From assembly GCA_034660495.1 (NCBI GenBank), contig JAYEJJ010000170.1, forward strand, positions 1 through 42,612: a stretch of 42,612 nt of DNA, given 5' to 3'. A program made the translations under genes and the position numbers. Below, piece by piece: positions 8,559-17,994 of the stretch (position 1 is the first letter of the stretch; the number at the start of each line of letters is the position of its first letter). Source of the stretch: DATFJZ01 sp034660495. GTDB lineage: Bacteria > Desulfobacterota > Desulfobacteria > Desulfobacterales > Desulfobacteraceae. Below the pieces are notes generated by a model that did no database searches, had not been told where the DNA came from, and saw only the letters and a list, made by a program, of their open reading frames with translations.

Positions 8559-9602
8559 ATGGATGTCAGAACATATCTTAAAGAAAAAAAAGTGGCAGTA
8601 TCTGTTCCCTGCCGGATAGATATGGGAGGCACCCTTGACATCAGTACCTTTTCCCTTGCTCTGCACCATTTAAACCCCTGCACTTTTAATATAGCCCTTG
8701 ATATGCGGACAAGGGTGTTTCTGGGCAGATGGAAAAAAGGCAGGATAAAGATCAGCTCAAAAGGATTTGACAGCGCTGAGTTCAATTCTCTGAAAGCGCC
8801 CTTTGATCACCCCATGGGCCTTATGTTTGCCGTTGCCCGGTATTTTAACGCAGACGGAATTCATATTGAGATTGATTCTTCATCTCCGCCAAAGAGTGCT
8901 CTTGGGGGGTCATCCTCAGCTGCCGTTGCCATTGCAGCTGCTTTTCTAAGCTGTACAGGAAAGAAGGTCAATCCCTGTGAGGCAGCTGTCATTGCCCATT
9001 ATATTGAATCCAGTGTGGCAGGGGTTCCCTGCGGGTTTCAGGATCAGCTGGCCGCTGCCTTTGGCGGGGTCAATGTCTGGTACTGGCTCATGGGTGAAAA
9101 AGGGCCTTATTTTAAACAGAAAAGCATTTTTGCGTCAGATAATGATGTTGATATTCTCAACAGGCATATTCTGGTGGCATACTGCGGTATTCCCCATGTT
9201 TCAAGGGACGTAAACAGCAGATGGGTCAAGGCTTTTCTTTGCGGCAGGCATCGGGACACGTGGGAGGAGATCGTCAGATTGACCCAGGCCTTTTCCGAGG
9301 CCGTCATGTCAATGGAGTTTGCCATGGCAGGCAAACTCATGAATCAGGAAATATCTTTAAGACTGTCCATGACCCCGGATGTCCTTGATAAAACTGGAAA
9401 AGCCCTTTATGCAGCGGCAGAATCACTGGGCTGCGGGGCAAGGTTTACAGGCGCCGGCGGGGGCGGATGTGTATGGGCAGTGGGAAACAGTACAGATATT
9501 GAAAAATTGAAACCGGCCTGGCAGGCGCTCCTGGCTGAAGAAAAACAGGCCCGGCTTCTTGATGCCGGGGTGGACCCCAGGGGCATTGAAATTGTATTAT
9601 AA
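8559..9602 (+). CDS. GHMP-family sugar kinase
   Basis: A 347-residue ATP-dependent small-molecule kinase. Visible family motifs are the N-terminal substrate region SVPCRIDMGGTLDI, the glycine/serine-rich phosphate loop PPKSALGGSSSAAVAIAAA (about 111-128) and the C-terminal GARFTGAGGGGCVWAVG (about 293-308). The layout resembles galactokinase and D-glycero-D-manno-heptose 7-phosphate kinase relatives. The phosphorylated sugar cannot be read from the sequence; a heptose or galactose-type substrate is a guess. The ATG has AGGAAAG upstream. It sits behind recO and ahead of glyQ, separated from the latter by a repeat-rich spacer. Confidence 0.8.
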   Translation: MDVRTYLKEKKVAVSVPCRIDMGGTLDISTFSLALHHLNPCTFNIALDMRTRVFLGRWKKGRIKISSKGFDSAEFNSLKAPFDHPMGLMFAVARYFNADGIHIEIDSSSPPKSALGGSSSAAVAIAAAFLSCTGKKVNPCEAAVIAHYIESSVAGVPCGFQDQLAAAFGGVNVWYWLMGEKGPYFKQKSIFASDNDVDILNRHILVAYCGIPHVSRDVNSRWVKAFLCGRHRDTWEEIVRLTQAFSEAVMSMEFAMAGKLMNQEISLRLSMTPDVLDKTGKALYAAAESLGCGARFTGAGGGGCVWAVGNSTDIEKLKPAWQALLAEEKQARLLDAGVDPRGIEIVL

Positions 9603-9611
9603 AGCCCGTGG

Positions 9612-9890
<279 letters not shown>

Positions 9891-9944
9891 AAAAAAACGG
9901 TGTTATGCAGACTATACTTTTGTAAAAAAAAGAGAGAAAAAAAA

Positions 9945-10847
9945 ATGAATTTTCAGGATGTTATTTTAAATTTGCAGAATTTCTGGGCGGAAAAGGGATG
10001 TGTGCTTACCCAATCCTATGATATGGAGGTGGGGGCAGGAACCTTTCACCCGGCAACCCTTCTCAGGGTGCTGGGCCCTGAACCCTGGAATACTGCCTAT
10101 GTCCAGCCCTCCCGCCGTCCAACCGACGGCAGGTATGGAGAAAATCCCAACCGGCTTCAGCACTATTACCAGTACCAGGTGATTTTAAAACCCTCTCCGG
10201 CTGATGTGCAGCAGCAGTATCTTGACAGTCTCCATGCCCTGGGAATCAACCCGGATGAGCATGATATCCGTTTTGTAGAGGATGACTGGGAATCCCCCAC
10301 ACTGGGGGCTTCGGGACTGGGCTGGGAGGTCTGGCTGGACGGTATGGAAGTGACCCAGTTCACCTATTTTCAGATGGCGGGGAGTATAGAGTTGAAACCG
10401 GTCTCCGTGGAGCTGACCTATGGTCTTGAGCGGATCTGCATGTATCTTCAGGGCGTGGACAATGTGTTTGACCTGAAATGGAACGATGACCGGTCCTACG
10501 GCGATATTTACCATCAGCAGGAGGTGGAGCAGTCCACCTACAATTATGAAAGTGCAGATACGGAAATGCTCTTTGATCTTTTTATGAAATACGAGGGGGA
10601 AGCCCTGCGGATTGTGGATCAGAAACTGGTATTGCCGGCCTATGAGTTTTGTCTGAAGTGTTCCCATACCTTTAACCTTCTCGATGCCAGGGGAGCCATC
10701 AGTGTCACGGAACGAACCGGATATATCGGACGTATCAGAAATATTGCCAGGGCCTGTGCAAAGGCCTATATTGAACAACGGGAAGAAATGGGTCATCCTT
10801 TTATTGGCGGGACTGAGAATGAAAAATCAGAGCAGGTGAAAAAATGA
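9945..10847 (+). CDS. glyQ: glycyl-tRNA synthetase alpha subunit
   Basis: The 300-residue catalytic subunit of the bacterial alpha2-beta2 class II glycyl-tRNA synthetase. The strongly conserved start MNFQDVILNLQNFWAEKGC is followed by QSYDMEVGAGTFHPATLLR and PSRRPTDGRYGENPNR, which form the adenylate site. The ATG at 9945 is chosen because it gives the canonical N-terminus; an in-frame ATG at 9900 would add 15 unusual residues. The ribosome site (AGAGAG) is weak. The stop overlaps the glyS start as ATGA. Confidence 0.96.
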   Translation: MNFQDVILNLQNFWAEKGCVLTQSYDMEVGAGTFHPATLLRVLGPEPWNTAYVQPSRRPTDGRYGENPNRLQHYYQYQVILKPSPADVQQQYLDSLHALGINPDEHDIRFVEDDWESPTLGASGLGWEVWLDGMEVTQFTYFQMAGSIELKPVSVELTYGLERICMYLQGVDNVFDLKWNDDRSYGDIYHQQEVEQSTYNYESADTEMLFDLFMKYEGEALRIVDQKLVLPAYEFCLKCSHTFNLLDARGAISVTERTGYIGRIRNIARACAKAYIEQREEMGHPFIGGTENEKSEQVKK

Positions 10848-12919
10848 ATAATCTTTTAATTGAAGTCGGTGCGGAAGAAATTCCGGCAGGATATATTGAA
10901 CCTGCCCTTAAAGCGTTTAAGGATGATCTGGGAGGCGTTTTAAAAAAAGCGCGGATTGAACACGGGGCGATCAAGTACATGGGAACCCCCAGACGGCTTG
11001 CCCTCATGGTGGAATCTCTTGCTGATGTGCAGGCGGCAGAGACCTTAACCGTTACAGGGCCACCGGAAAACGTCGGGTTTGATGAAACAGGCAGGCCCAC
11101 CATAGCCGCTGAAAAATTTGCTGAAAAAGCAGGGGTCCCTGTAGAAGCTATCTTTATTGCCGAGAGTAAAAAAGGCCGCTATTTAAGCGTGGTGAAATCG
11201 GAAAAATGTGAATCCAGTGTAAGTATTCTAGAGCGTATGCTTCCAGATCTGATTCTGGGACTGCCCTTTCCAAAACGCATGCGCTGGGGGGATCTTGATA
11301 TCAGTTTTGCCCGGCCAGTCATATCCGTTACGGCAATTCTCGGAGACAGGCCTTTGAACTTTACAATTGGGAATATATCCTCACAGCCCTGGGTGTTCGG
11401 CCACCAGTTCATGTCCCCGGGCAAGCGGAAAATTCCCTGGGCAGAAGAATATGAAACAGTGCTGTCATCTGCCGGCGTTGTTGTGGATATTGAAAAACGA
11501 AAAGCCCTGTTGAAAAAAGAATTGTCAAAACAGGCAGAGGCCTGCCAGAGCTTTATCATAGAGGATGAGGCGCTGGTCGATATTGTCACCAACCTTGTGG
11601 AGTATCCCTATCCTGTTGTGGGAAAGTTTGACCATGAATTCCTTGAGCTGCCGGATGAGGTTCTGATCACAGCCATGAGAGAGCACCAGAAGTATTTTGC
11701 GCTGGCTGACAAAACAGGGACGCTGACCCCATATTTTATTGCTGTCAACAATACAAAGGCAAAGGATATGGACCTTGTTGCCAGGGGCCATGAAAAAGTG
11801 ATCCGTGCCCGTCTGGCCGATGCCCGCTTCTTTTTCCATGTGGATCTGGAATCCACCATGGATGATTTTGCGGAAAAGTTGAAACGGGTCACCTTTCAGG
11901 CCTCCCTTGGATCCATGCATGAAAAGAGCTGCCGTCTTGCCGATCTGTCCACTTACCTGGCAGCCTTTTTTGAACCTGCCGGTCAGGGGGAGCTGACATC
12001 CGACCTGGTTCGGGCGGCCAGGATATGCAAGGCAGATCTTGTCAGCCAGATGGTCATTGAGTTTACAAAACTTCAAGGGGTTATCGGCCGGTTTTACGCA
12101 GAAAAGGCAGGGGAGAACCCTGCTGTTGCCAGGGCCGTTGAACAGCACTATATGCCGGTATCTTCAGGCGGAGACCTGCCCGGTGATAAAACAGGACAGC
12201 TTCTTGCGATTGCCGACAAGATAGATACCATCTGCGGTTGTTTTTCCATTGATCTGATTCCCACGGGGGCTTCAGACCCCTATGCCCTGCGCCGCCAGGC
12301 CCTTGGTGTTATCCAGATCATGGAAGCGGGCAGCTATGATTTTTCTTTAAAAGGTCTGGTGGAAAAAGGGGTGTCTCTTTATACATCGGACAATGAAAAA
12401 TCAGAAGACATTGTTCAAAAAATACTGGGGTTTATCAGGGACAGAATGGTGAATATGCTGGTTGACCACGGACACTCGAGAAATGCGGTTTATTCCGCGG
12501 TAAGTGTTTCTTTTGATAATATACCGGACACCCTCTTAAGGGTAAATGCCCTGGATGCGTTTCGACAGCTTTTGGATTTTGAATCCCTTGCAACGGCGTT
12601 TAAACGGGTGGTTAATATTCTCAAAAAAGAAGGGTTCGATGATATAAAGGAACCCGATCCCGCTTTGTTTGAAGCGGATGCCGAAACCGCTCTGTACCAG
12701 GCATGCATGGAAACCGGATCAAAGGTGAGGGGATATACAAAAGAGGGGGCATATGACAGTGCTTTAAAGGAAATTGCATCCCTTCGTCCCCATGTGGACC
12801 GTTTTTTTGATGATGTCATGGTTATGGTGGAAAACGAGGCTTTAAAAAATAATAGAACAGCATTGTTGTCAAAGGTGGCGGCCCTGTTTGGAAATATTGC
12901 GGATTTTTCAATGATATGA
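10844..12919 (+). CDS. glyS: glycyl-tRNA synthetase beta subunit
   Basis: A 691-residue beta subunit that recognises tRNA-Gly and completes the enzyme with GlyQ. It starts MNNLLIEVGAEEIPAGYIEPAL, the family hallmark. It continues with the tRNA-binding core (MREHQKYFAL; ARLADARFFFHVDLE), an HD-type region (about 385-470) and the C-terminal anticodon-binding domain. The 4-base ATGA overlap with glyQ indicates translational coupling and balanced subunit synthesis. A repeat element lies directly after the stop. Confidence 0.96.
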   Translation: MNNLLIEVGAEEIPAGYIEPALKAFKDDLGGVLKKARIEHGAIKYMGTPRRLALMVESLADVQAAETLTVTGPPENVGFDETGRPTIAAEKFAEKAGVPVEAIFIAESKKGRYLSVVKSEKCESSVSILERMLPDLILGLPFPKRMRWGDLDISFARPVISVTAILGDRPLNFTIGNISSQPWVFGHQFMSPGKRKIPWAEEYETVLSSAGVVVDIEKRKALLKKELSKQAEACQSFIIEDEALVDIVTNLVEYPYPVVGKFDHEFLELPDEVLITAMREHQKYFALADKTGTLTPYFIAVNNTKAKDMDLVARGHEKVIRARLADARFFFHVDLESTMDDFAEKLKRVTFQASLGSMHEKSCRLADLSTYLAAFFEPAGQGELTSDLVRAARICKADLVSQMVIEFTKLQGVIGRFYAEKAGENPAVARAVEQHYMPVSSGGDLPGDKTGQLLAIADKIDTICGCFSIDLIPTGASDPYALRRQALGVIQIMEAGSYDFSLKGLVEKGVSLYTSDNEKSEDIVQKILGFIRDRMVNMLVDHGHSRNAVYSAVSVSFDNIPDTLLRVNALDAFRQLLDFESLATAFKRVVNILKKEGFDDIKEPDPALFEADAETALYQACMETGSKVRGYTKEGAYDSALKEIASLRPHVDRFFDDVMVMVENEALKNNRTALLSKVAALFGNIADFSMI

Positions 12920-12936
12920 TCATTGTACTGAGGCTT

Positions 12937-13051
12937 GACGGCTGACGGCTTTCATATAACCGGCATGGCCGGCCCATTATTGTCGACCTGTCCATAACGA
13001 AGAATGAAACGCCGCTGGGGGCTGTCTATCCAAAAAACTTGATGATCGAGT
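12937..13051 (+). repeat. structured intergenic repeat, copy 1
   Basis: This copy fills most of the 172-bp spacer after glyS. It contains two GACGGCT heptamers (12937-12950), TTTCATATAAC, a hairpin CCGGC-atg-GCCGG (12960-12972), a variable middle, then CATAACGAAGAATGAAAC (12992-13009), GCCGCTGGGGGC and AACTTGATGATCGAGT (13037-13052). The outer TTTCAT/ATGAAA pair can close a multi-arm structure. The same modules recur at 18264, 21196, 35371, 41227 and 42425, some in reverse orientation. Confidence 0.85.
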
Positions 13052-13091
13052 AAAAAAAAATCAGTAAGACAGTTAATGGAGGTATTATATA

Positions 13092-13349
13092 ATGGCAGGA
13101 TATGATCCTGAAAAGGATAAATTGATCAAAGAGTGGAAGTGTGAAGAGACAGGACTTATGGTGTCCATTCATCAGTACAATGAGGGGGAACCCAAGGTAC
13201 AGATTGGGCCGAGGATTTTAAAGAAAAAAGACGGGACAGATCGTGCCCCGTCCAAGGCGGGGCGGTTGTCCATTGAGGATCTTGCCTGGTTTTACGATAT
13301 TATTGATGAGGTTAAAGATGAGTTATCCGACCTTGTCGGACCTGAATAG
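13092..13349 (+). CDS. small conserved protein, possibly PC4-like
   Basis: An 85-residue soluble acidic/basic protein. The middle (MVSIHQYNEGEPKVQIGPRILKKKDGTD in overlapping parts) is predicted beta-strand rich and the end (SIEDLAWFYDIIDEVKDEL) is helical. Strands followed by one helix recall the PC4/p15 single-stranded-DNA-binding fold used by many small bacterial proteins, but the match is loose and I hold it as a guess. It has a strong ribosome site (GGAGG, 9 bases before ATG). Its last 32 bases overlap the start of the nucleoside phosphorylase gene. Confidence 0.65.
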   Translation: MAGYDPEKDKLIKEWKCEETGLMVSIHQYNEGEPKVQIGPRILKKKDGTDRAPSKAGRLSIEDLAWFYDIIDEVKDELSDLVGPE

Positions 13350-14082
13350 CCCCTCTTTGATCTCCCCTTTTGGGGCAAGACGGGCTGACGGGACCGTAAG
13401 CCCGGCTGCGGCAATGATCAGTACTGAGCCGGATTTCAGATATATCACAGGCGCTGCCCCCTATGGAACCTCTGTTCCCTTTTTTTTGAGTACATTGTTT
13501 ACCCTGCCCGGCAGAGAAAGTGGTGTTTCAATTGTCGGGCCGTATATGGGGTCGCCTTACGGGGCAGTGCTTCTGGAATCCCTGTTTGCCAGAGGAAGTG
13601 ATACTGTTCTGGTTCTGGGCTGGTGCGGGGCCATATCAGAGGATGTCAAAACCGGCGATATGATTGTGGTTGAATCGGCTCTGTCTGATGAGGGAACCTC
13701 AAGACACTACATGGCATCAGCGGATGATTTTCCTGTTGTATATCCCTGTCCTGAAGCAACCTGCTGGCTGGAAGAAAATTTCGACAAACACAATCTGTCT
13801 TTTCACAAGGGAAGGATCTGGACCACGGATGCCATTTACAGGGAAACAGAAAAAAAAATTGATTTTTTCAGGAAAAAAGGGGCCATTGCCGTTGAAATGG
13901 AGTGCGCTGCCCTTTTTTCCGTGGCCCGTTACAGGCAAAAGCACATTGCTGCCCTTCTGGTGGTCTCCGATGAGGTGTCCGCCTCAACCTGGGCGCCCGG
14001 GTTTAGACGTCAGGTATTTAAGACAGCCAGAAAAAGGGCAGCAGATTTTATAAGGGAAGTCCTGTTATCAGGGCAGCTCTGA
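13318..14082 (+). CDS. nucleoside phosphorylase family protein
   Basis: A 254-residue enzyme of the PNP/UDP phosphorylase superfamily, which splits nucleosides with phosphate for base salvage. Motifs are SIVGPYMGSPYGAVLLE, the loop LVLGWCGAISEDVKTGDMIV, ALSDEGTSRHY (uridine-phosphorylase-like) and AVEMECAALFSVA, where the Met-Glu pair normally binds the ribose. The substrate is uncertain (uridine, purine or methylthioadenosine nucleosides). The ATG at 13318 has GAGG six bases upstream and overlaps the previous gene; an in-frame ATG at 13243 would give an unusual N-terminus. The stop lies in a 21-bp tandem array shared with the convergent trpS. Confidence 0.8.
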   Translation: MSYPTLSDLNSPSLISPFGARRADGTVSPAAAMISTEPDFRYITGAAPYGTSVPFFLSTLFTLPGRESGVSIVGPYMGSPYGAVLLESLFARGSDTVLVLGWCGAISEDVKTGDMIVVESALSDEGTSRHYMASADDFPVVYPCPEATCWLEENFDKHNLSFHKGRIWTTDAIYRETEKKIDFFRKKGAIAVEMECAALFSVARYRQKHIAALLVVSDEVSASTWAPGFRRQVFKTARKRAADFIREVLLSGQL

Positions 14083-14140
14083 TTTGGTTTACAGGGCATC
14101 TGATTTGGTTTACAGGGCATCTGATTTGGTTTACAGGGCA
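14078..14140. repeat. three perfect 21-bp tandem repeats at a convergent gene junction
   Basis: The unit TCTGATTTGGTTTACAGGGCA is repeated three times without change (14078-14098, 14099-14119, 14120-14140). The first unit contains the stop of the nucleoside phosphorylase gene, and the last contains the stop and final codons (Asp-Ala-Leu-stop) of trpS on the opposite strand. Adding or removing units would not change either protein, because each unit carries a trpS stop. Confidence 0.95.
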
Positions 14141-15138
14141 TCTATGCCGATGGATTTCCGGATCTTTTCCAGAAACGGTACTGAATATTCCCTGGCCTTT
14201 ACAGCCCCTTTTTTAAGAATGGTTTCAATATCTCCCGGGGACTTGAGCAGTTCGCTGTATTTTTTTCCGGGTTCAGTGAGAATTTCATTGAGGTATTCAA
14301 ACAATTCCTGTTTTACAACGCCCCAGGCAATTCCCTCTTTATATCTTTTTTCCATGTCTTTGACCTCGTCTGGACGGGCAAAGGCCCGGTATATGGCAAA
14401 CAAGGTGCATGTGGCGGGATCTTTGGGCTCTTCCGGGGCAAGGGAGTTGGTTTTTATTTTCATGATAAGCTTTCTTAACCGTTTTTCAGATTCAAACAGG
14501 GGAATGGTGTTGTTGTAGCTCTTGCTCATTTTTCTTCCATCCAGACCGGCAAGCACAGCTGTGTTTTCATCCACAACCGCTTCGGGCAGGGTGAAATGTT
14601 CTCCATAGTGGTGGTTGAACCGTCCTGCAATGTCCCGTGTCATTTCAATGTGCTGGATCTGGTCTCTTCCCACCGGCACTTTTCTGGCGTTGAACATCAG
14701 TATGTCTGCCGCCATGAGCACAGGATAACTGAAAAGCCCCATGGAAATATCCTTGTCAGGATCTTTTCTTCCCTTTGCCTCATTTTCGGCCAGACAGGCC
14801 TTGTAGGCATGGGCTCTGTTCATCAGCCCTTTGGCGGTCATGCAGTTGAGAATCCAGGTAAGCTGGGGAATTTCCGGTATGTCAGTCTGTCTGTAAAAAA
14901 TTGATTTATCCGTATCAAGGCCCATGGCAATCCAGGTGGCTGCCACTTCAAGGGAGGATCTGCGCATTCTTTCAGGGTCCTGACATTTGATAATGGCATG
15001 GTAGTCTGCAAGAAAATAGTATGTAGATGTGTCCGGTTCCCGGCTTGAATCAATGGCAGGACGAATGGCGCCCACGTAATTGCCAAGGTGGGGGGTTCCA
15101 GTTGTTGTGATTCCAGTTAAAATATCTGCACTTTTCAT
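14131..15138 (-). CDS. trpS: tryptophanyl-tRNA synthetase
   Basis: A 335-residue class I synthetase that charges tRNA-Trp. The HIGH-type motif is TPHLGNYVG near residue 17 and the KMSKS loop is DGRKMSKSYNN. Other family blocks are FYRQTDIPEIPQLTW and PVGRDQIQHIEMTRDIA. The start at 15138 gives MKSADILTGITTTGTPHLG with GGAGAAAATAAC upstream; an open extension to 15267 has no family support. It is downstream of the tRNA nucleotidyltransferase gene on the same strand, so two tRNA genes form one short operon. Confidence 0.95.
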   Translation of the reverse strand: MKSADILTGITTTGTPHLGNYVGAIRPAIDSSREPDTSTYYFLADYHAIIKCQDPERMRRSSLEVAATWIAMGLDTDKSIFYRQTDIPEIPQLTWILNCMTAKGLMNRAHAYKACLAENEAKGRKDPDKDISMGLFSYPVLMAADILMFNARKVPVGRDQIQHIEMTRDIAGRFNHHYGEHFTLPEAVVDENTAVLAGLDGRKMSKSYNNTIPLFESEKRLRKLIMKIKTNSLAPEEPKDPATCTLFAIYRAFARPDEVKDMEKRYKEGIAWGVVKQELFEYLNEILTEPGKKYSELLKSPGDIETILKKGAVKAREYSVPFLEKIRKSIGIDAL

Positions 15139-15279
15139 GTTATTTTCTCCAATGGTCTTGTTTTGGACAGGGCACCGACTGGGATTGCTGTTTGTTCCGC
15201 TTTCTTGACCCTTTTTTGCTGTGAGCTCAAAACTCATGATGGGTTTACAAAAATCAGGATTTATCATATAACCAGTTCG

Positions 15280-17994
15280 TTAATCAATGTTTTTGTTGTT
15301 TTTTTCAATATTTTGGATGCTCTTCATATATTTTTCTGCAAAGGACAGTTCTTCCTCCCGGGTTTCAACTTTTCCGTCAAGCCTGGCATTGAGAATTTCC
15401 TCCATTATGGATTTAAATTTCGGGCCTGGTTTAAGTCCCATGGCAACCAGGTCACGCCCCCTGATCTGGATCTGAACATCCTTGAGCTGGGTGTAGAAAT
15501 GGGAAATGGCTTTTTTGGTTTCATCCTTTCTGGCTGAGGCCATCATATAGAGAATATGTTCAGTACTGAAGATAGACAGCATGGAGTAAAGCATGCTGTT
15601 CTTTACAGGAAGGGCCTTTTCAAGCAAATCCAGTCGTTCTTCAGCCTTGAGGCGCTGCCTCAGGGTGATCTTTTCCTGGGTGGGGGAAAATTTAAGCCGG
15701 CAACAGATTTCTTCTGCCACCTTTAGGGTACATTTGTGGGTCATGATCATGAAATAAACAGACCACCTCTGATAATTGTCATCAAGATACAGAAGATCGT
15801 GCCAGGAAAGGGCTTTCTGGGCGGCTTCCATGAGTTTGAAAATCTGTTTGTCAAAATAAAGTTCAGGATGAATCACTTTTTCAAGGCCGTAGGATTTCAG
15901 CGTGATGATGGCGGGAATGGGATTTTCCTCTTCAAGGATCTGCCGCAGTTCAGAAAATACCCTTAATCCGCTGAGATTTTTGAAAAAATCAATTTTGACA
16001 GCATTTTTTATGAGGCTGGCGGTGAGCTTGCCAATGGTGAAATCATACCGGTTTGCAAATTTAATTGCCCTGAACACCCGGGTAGGGTCTTCCACAAAGC
16101 TTAAATTGTGTATGGTTCGGATGGTTTTATCCTTCAAATCCCGCTGGGCACCGAAAAAATCGATGAGGGTTCCGAAATAATCCTGGTTCAGGCGGACAGC
16201 CAGGGCGTTTATGGTAAAATCCCGGCGGAACAGATCCAGCTTGATTGAGCTCATTTCAACCGTGGGAAGGGCCGCAGGAAATTTGTAATACTCAAGTCTG
16301 GCCGATGCCACGTCAATTTTGTATCCATCAGGCATTACAATGACTGCTGTGCCGAATTTTTTATAGGCATTGCAACGGCCCTCTACCATGGCGGCAAATT
16401 TTCTGGCAAAGGCAATGCCGTCGCCTTCTACGACAATATCCAGATCATCCACCCGTTTGTACAGCAGAAGATCCCTGACAAAGCCGCCGACCACAAAAAT
16501 AGAAAGATGAAGTTGGTCTGCTGTTTTTCCAAGGCTTTTTAAAAGTGCCAGGGTTTTTTGGTCCAGCCGTTCCTTAAAAAAATGAAGGATATTTCTTTTT
16601 TTAGCAAGGCGGTTAGCATTGGTTTCCCCCTGGTCCGACGGGTCCTCTTTTTTCTTTTGCTGAACAAGGAAATTTAACAGGTCTGTCCGGGTTAAGGCTC
16701 CAATAACGGTGTCTTTTTCAACAACCGGCAGAATACGCTGTTTTCCGTCCATTATTTTGTTTTCAATTTCAGGCAGATCTGCATCAGGGGAGATGGCTGT
16801 GATTTCTGTTGTCATATATTCCCTGACCGGAAGATGGGCCAGTTTGTGGTAAAGGGCCTTTTCAATAATCTGCCTTGTTATATACCCTTTGAGATGTTTT
16901 TTTTTCTTTTCAAAGATTAAAAGGGCGTTGACATTGTACTGGGTCATGATAAGGCTTGCATCTTTGCAGGTGACATGGGGCTCAATGGTTATGGCCGGGG
17001 ACGACATAAGCTCCCTTGCAATATTGGTGGCATGGATTTCCTGCTGAAGTGTTTTTAAAAGCTGCTGTTCTGCCTGGGCCAGGGTTTTTTCTTCAACTTT
17101 TGCCGAAGCAGCATAGGGGTGGCCCCCTCCGCCCATAAAGGAGAGAATTTTGCCCACATCGGCGTCTTCAGTTCTGCTTCTTGCTATGATATTGATTTTG
17201 TTGCCCATCAGAACAATGGCAAAGAAAATATCCAGGTTTTCCATCTTCATGACTTTCTGAACTATGGCGGCAAGGTCATTGATGTATTCAGGCGAGGAAA
17301 TGGTAGAAATATGGACATCCACCCCATTGATCCGGTGGCAGGTCATTTCGTTGAGCAAATCATTGAGCCAGGTCACCTGGTCCGGCCGGATTTCCTTGAT
17401 CACCATGCTGGCAACGGTTTTAAGATCTGCACCGCAGGTCAGAAGAAACCCGGCTTCCCTGAGATCCTTTTCAGTTGTGGAGGGATAGGTAAAAGAGCCT
17501 GTGTCCTCGTATATGCCAAGGGCCATTATGGTTGCTTCTTCAGGGCTGATGCGTATATTTTTTTCCCGGATCATTTCAGTTAAAATGGTCACGGTTGCCC
17601 CTGTGGCACGGTTTATTTCAAAAACGCCCCTGACATCGTCGGGATGATCCGGGTGGTGATCATAAATGTGAATTTCAATGTCTTTACGGTCAAGCAGCCT
17701 GGATATGGCCTTTATTCTTTTTTTCTGGCGGGTGTCAACCAGAACCAGTTTTTTGACATGGGAATGATCAATGTCATCCACCGCTGCCATATTAAACAGA
17801 TAGCTCATGGAACTGATGAAGAAATCCCTGAGATTTTTTTCCTGGGAGCCGGGAAAAATAATAATTGAATCCGGGTAAAGTTTCTGGGCGGCAAGCATGG
17901 AGGCCACTGCATCAAAATCTGCATTGACGTGGCTTGTGATTATGGTTTGTGTTTTGATTTTCCCGGTTTTTTTTTTATGATTTCTGCCCTGCAT
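15280..17994 (-). CDS. DHH-CBS-poly(A)polymerase-type tRNA nucleotidyltransferase
   Basis: A protein of about 904 residues combining three modules. (1) A DHH/DHHA1 phosphoesterase: HVNADFDAV (22-30), DHHPDHPDD (112-120) and a GGGGHPYAA loop. (2) A CBS pair (MSSPAITIEPHVT; YMTTEITAISPDADL). (3) A class II nucleotidyltransferase head (VVGGFVRDLLLYKRVDDLDIVVEGDG) with RDFTINALAV and EDPTRVFRAIKFANRY, plus the helical tRNA-binding tail. This architecture is known from A-adding enzymes of bacteria that split CCA addition between two proteins; that role here is inferred. The ATG at 17994 is preferred; the frame is open to 18147. It precedes trpS. Confidence 0.85.
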   Translation of the reverse strand: MQGRNHKKKTGKIKTQTIITSHVNADFDAVASMLAAQKLYPDSIIIFPGSQEKNLRDFFISSMSYLFNMAAVDDIDHSHVKKLVLVDTRQKKRIKAISRLLDRKDIEIHIYDHHPDHPDDVRGVFEINRATGATVTILTEMIREKNIRISPEEATIMALGIYEDTGSFTYPSTTEKDLREAGFLLTCGADLKTVASMVIKEIRPDQVTWLNDLLNEMTCHRINGVDVHISTISSPEYINDLAAIVQKVMKMENLDIFFAIVLMGNKINIIARSRTEDADVGKILSFMGGGGHPYAASAKVEEKTLAQAEQQLLKTLQQEIHATNIARELMSSPAITIEPHVTCKDASLIMTQYNVNALLIFEKKKKHLKGYITRQIIEKALYHKLAHLPVREYMTTEITAISPDADLPEIENKIMDGKQRILPVVEKDTVIGALTRTDLLNFLVQQKKKEDPSDQGETNANRLAKKRNILHFFKERLDQKTLALLKSLGKTADQLHLSIFVVGGFVRDLLLYKRVDDLDIVVEGDGIAFARKFAAMVEGRCNAYKKFGTAVIVMPDGYKIDVASARLEYYKFPAALPTVEMSSIKLDLFRRDFTINALAVRLNQDYFGTLIDFFGAQRDLKDKTIRTIHNLSFVEDPTRVFRAIKFANRYDFTIGKLTASLIKNAVKIDFFKNLSGLRVFSELRQILEEENPIPAIITLKSYGLEKVIHPELYFDKQIFKLMEAAQKALSWHDLLYLDDNYQRWSVYFMIMTHKCTLKVAEEICCRLKFSPTQEKITLRQRLKAEERLDLLEKALPVKNSMLYSMLSIFSTEHILYMMASARKDETKKAISHFYTQLKDVQIQIRGRDLVAMGLKPGPKFKSIMEEILNARLDGKVETREEELSFAEKYMKSIQNIEKNNKNID

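Noticed and set aside
12937..13051. Integron attC site or insertion sequence
   Set aside because: The core ends do not match attC boxes, and no integrase, transposase or target duplication is visible.
14078..14140. 21-bp direct repeats considered as a CRISPR or iteron origin
   Set aside because: Units are contiguous with no spacers and lie over two stop codons; there is no replication gene nearby.
15139..15267. Longer TrpS N-terminus
   Set aside because: The 43 extra residues are outside the family's normal start, and GGAG lies correctly before the internal ATG.
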